Part shown: positions 7,681 to 9,507 of the stretch, piece after piece | Position numbering within the stretch: position 1 is the first letter of the stretch | How the letters are laid out: the number at the start of each line of letters is the position of its first letter | Origin: Bacteroidales bacterium UBA2559 | GTDB lineage: Bacteria; Bacteroidota; Bacteroidia; Bacteroidales; Bacteroidaceae | Length of the DNA stretch: 9,507 bases | Direction of reading: 5' to 3' | Assembly: GCA_002340405.1 (NCBI GenBank) | Contig: DDLZ01000039.1 | Coordinates: 4,073-13,579, forward strand | Made by a program: the position numbers and the translations under genes | Notes under the pieces: model-generated | Seen by the model: the letters and a program-made list of their open reading frames with translations, nothing else | Told to the model about the DNA's origin: nothing | Databases searched by the model: none

Positions 7681-9477
7681 TTATTCTTTGGCGGCTCTTT
7701 TCCTTTCGGCGGCATCCAATATTATTTTTCTAATACGCATGCTTTTGGGTGTCACCTCCACATACTCATCGTTCTTGATATACTCAAGAGCCTCCTCAAG
7801 CGAAAAAACTATGGGAGGTGCCAGATGAGCTTTTTCGTCCGTACCGCTTGCGCGCATATTGGTCAGTTGCTTGCTCTTGCTTACGTTGACTACCAGATCT
7901 TTTTCGTGGACATGTTCACCCACCACCTGACCGGCATAGACCTCATCTTGCGGACTGACGAAAAACTTTCCGCGCTCCTGAAGCTTGTCCAGCGCATATG
8001 CATAGACTGTTCCGGTCTCCATTGCTACCATCGAACCGTTCAGGCGGCGTTCAATATCTCCCTTGTAAGGCTGGTACTCTTTGAAACGGTGAGCCATAAC
8101 GGCTTCGCCCTGCGATGCCGTAAGGACATTTGTCCTGAGTCCTATGATACCGCGTGAAGGTATCTCAAAAACTATCACTACGCGATCTCCTTGGGTATCC
8201 ATTGATGTTATCTCGCCTTTCCGTTTGCTGGCAAGGTCAATCATTTTACTTGCGAACTCTTCGGGGACGCTTATGGTAAGTTCTTCAATGGGTTCGCATG
8301 TTGCACCCTCAATCTCCTTCATGATAACCTGAGGCTGACCTACCTGCAGCTCATATCCTTCCCGGCGCATCGTCTCGATCAGAATTGAAAGATGCAGGAC
8401 GCCGCGTCCGAAAACAATCCATTTGCTTTCGTCTCCGGCAGGTTTTACCCTCAGTGCCAGATTCTTGTCCAGCTCCAGATTCAGACGCTCCTGAATATGT
8501 CTTGAAGTCACATATTTCCCCTCTTTGCCAAAGAACGGAGAGTCGTTTATTGAAAAGAGCATACTCATTGTAGGCTCGTCAATATCTATGGGAGGCAGCG
8601 GCTCGGGATTATCGGCATCGCAAACGGTGTCGCCTATCTCAAACCTCTCCAGACCCACTATGGCGCAGATATCGCCGGCATCGACCGAGCGGATTTTTTT
8701 ATGCCCCATACCCTCAAAGGTGTGAACCTCCTTTATCTTTACCTTCTCCATAGAACCGTCTCTGTGTGCCAGAAGGCATGACATACCTTCGCTTAGACTG
8801 CCCCTATTTATCCGTCCCACAGCTATACGGCCGGTATATGGCGAATAATCTAGCGATGTAATGAGCATCTGAAGCGTCCCCTCCTCACTTTTTGGAGCGG
8901 GGATATGTTCGATTATGGCATCGAGCAGAGGATATATGTTGTCGGTAGGCTCTTTCCAGTCAACGCTCATCCAGTTATATTTTGCCGAGCCGTAGAGTAT
9001 GGGAAAGTCCAGTTGCTCTTCGGTGGCGTCCAGTGCGAACATCAGGTCGAAGACCATCTCATACACCTCATCGGGCCGGCAGTTGGGCTTATCTACCTTA
9101 TTAACTACAACTATGGGCTTTAGTCCTATTTCCAGAGCCTTCTGAAGGACGAAACGTGTCTGAGGCATAGGACCTTCGAAAGCATCGACCAACAGGATAC
9201 AGCCGTCGGCCATATTCAGCACACGCTCCACCTCACCTCCGAAATCCGAGTGTCCCGGGGTATCTATGATATTTATTTTAGTCTCCTTGTAGGTAATTGA
9301 TACGTTTTTGGAGAGAATGGTTATTCCCCGTTCGCGCTCCAGGTCGTTGTTGTCAAGCATAAGCTCTCCTTTGGTCTGATTCTCGCGGAACAGGTTTCCC
9401 GCTATCATCATTTTGTCAACCAGAGTGGTCTTTCCGTGATCGACGTGTGCTATTATGGCTATGTTCCTTATGTTCAT
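7681..9477 (-). CDS. typA: Translational GTPase TypA/BipA
   Basis: TypA is a GTPase of the EF-G/LepA superfamily that binds 70S ribosomes and helps 50S assembly and growth under stress, notably cold. The 598-residue length is normal. GTPase motifs are all present: G1 AHVDHGKT (10-17), switch I RERGIT (48-53), G3 DTPGH (72-76), G4 NKVD (126-129) and G5 GSAK (163-166). A beta-barrel domain 2 (about 200-290, beginning near [20 protein letters not shown]) follows, then EF-G domain III- and V-like parts (about 300-480, with [20 protein letters not shown] and [12 protein letters not shown]). The TypA-specific C-terminal domain ends the protein ([36 protein letters not shown]). The ATG at 9477 gives the standard N-terminus [16 protein letters not shown]. 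Only 30 nt upstream are visible, with no clear Shine-Dalgarno or promoter. It is the first visible gene of the leftward cluster, with the lipoprotein gene 25 nt downstream. Confidence 0.98.
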   Translation of the reverse strand: MNIRNIAIIAHVDHGKTTLVDKMMIAGNLFRENQTKGELMLDNNDLERERGITILSKNVSITYKETKINIIDTPGHSDFGGEVERVLNMADGCILLVDAFEGPMPQTRFVLQKALEIGLKPIVVVNKVDKPNCRPDEVYEMVFDLMFALDATEEQLDFPILYGSAKYNWMSVDWKEPTDNIYPLLDAIIEHIPAPKSEEGTLQMLITSLDYSPYTGRIAVGRINRGSLSEGMSCLLAHRDGSMEKVKIKEVHTFEGMGHKKIRSVDAGDICAIVGLERFEIGDTVCDADNPEPLPPIDIDEPTMSMLFSINDSPFFGKEGKYVTSRHIQERLNLELDKNLALRVKPAGDESKWIVFGRGVLHLSILIETMRREGYELQVGQPQVIMKEIEGATCEPIEELTISVPEEFASKMIDLASKRKGEITSMDTQGDRVVIVFEIPSRGIIGLRTNVLTASQGEAVMAHRFKEYQPYKGDIERRLNGSMVAMETGTVYAYALDKLQERGKFFVSPQDEVYAGQVVGEHVHEKDLVVNVSKSKQLTNMRASGTDEKAHLAPPIVFSLEEALEYIKNDEYVEVTPKSMRIRKIILDAAERKRAAKE

Positions 9478-9507
9478 TCAGTGTTGTTTACCTATGCTTA
9501 CTGTAAC

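Noticed and set aside
7656..7715. Upstream in-frame start adding 20 residues to the lipoprotein
   Set aside because: The extension overlaps the typA 3' end and puts a charged, Pro- and Lys-rich stretch ahead of a clear lipoprotein signal peptide. ATG 7655 fits better.
7369..8157. 262-codon open frame on the plus strand across the lipoprotein and typA genes
   Set aside because: It is antisense to two well-supported genes, resembles no known family, and straddles the gap between them; it is a shadow of their codon pattern.
1..9507. A new defence, mobile or biosynthetic system
   Set aside because: Every long gene belongs to a known family, no intergenic gap exceeds 132 nt, and there are no repeat arrays, integrase, transposase or toxin-antitoxin-like pairs. 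The window reads as an ordinary core-genome region.

Overview
The window is a conserved chromosomal stretch from a member of the Bacteroidetes, most likely order Bacteroidales. The evidence is a methionyl-tRNA synthetase with the Bacteroidales-type KISTS signature and fused C-terminal tRNA-binding domain, a TypA/BipA that closely matches Bacteroides-type sequences as I remember them, a large YfhO-family membrane protein, a DUF4369-type lipoprotein, weak Shine-Dalgarno sequences, and one promoter matching the Bacteroidetes -33 TTTG / -7 TAnnTTTG consensus. I cannot place it to family or genus. There is no sign of mobile elements, CRISPR, tRNA or rRNA, and base and codon use look even across the window.

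Layout. On the plus strand, bases 2-2107 hold the 3' part of a YfhO-family polytopic membrane protein whose start lies left of the window. Everything else is on the minus strand, read right to left: typA (9477-7681), a lipoprotein with a degenerate thioredoxin fold (7655-6585), comM/yifB (6492-4951), metG (4818-2755) and an ispD-family cytidylyltransferase (2747-2043). The last two are 7 nt apart and almost certainly cotranscribed. The lipoprotein starts 25 nt after typA. comM has its own recognisable promoter, whose -33 element overlaps the end of the lipoprotein gene. The ispD and yfhO genes converge and overlap by 65 nt. The largest non-coding gap is 132 nt, between comM and metG.

Roles. 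typA is a ribosome-associated GTPase, metG charges Met-tRNA, ispD makes CDP-methylerythritol for isoprenoids (or possibly a CDP-pentitol), comM is a DNA branch-migration ATPase linked to natural transformation, the YfhO protein is a probable lipid-linked sugar transferase, and the lipoprotein is an envelope protein of unknown function. They share housekeeping character and not an obvious single pathway.

I did not find a new multi-gene system. The points most worth a second look are a diverged 34-bp tandem duplication of the comM 3' end that carries a second copy of the stop codon, the thioredoxin-like lipoprotein lacking both catalytic cysteines, the 65-nt convergent gene overlap, and the mixed IspD/TarI character of the cytidylyltransferase.
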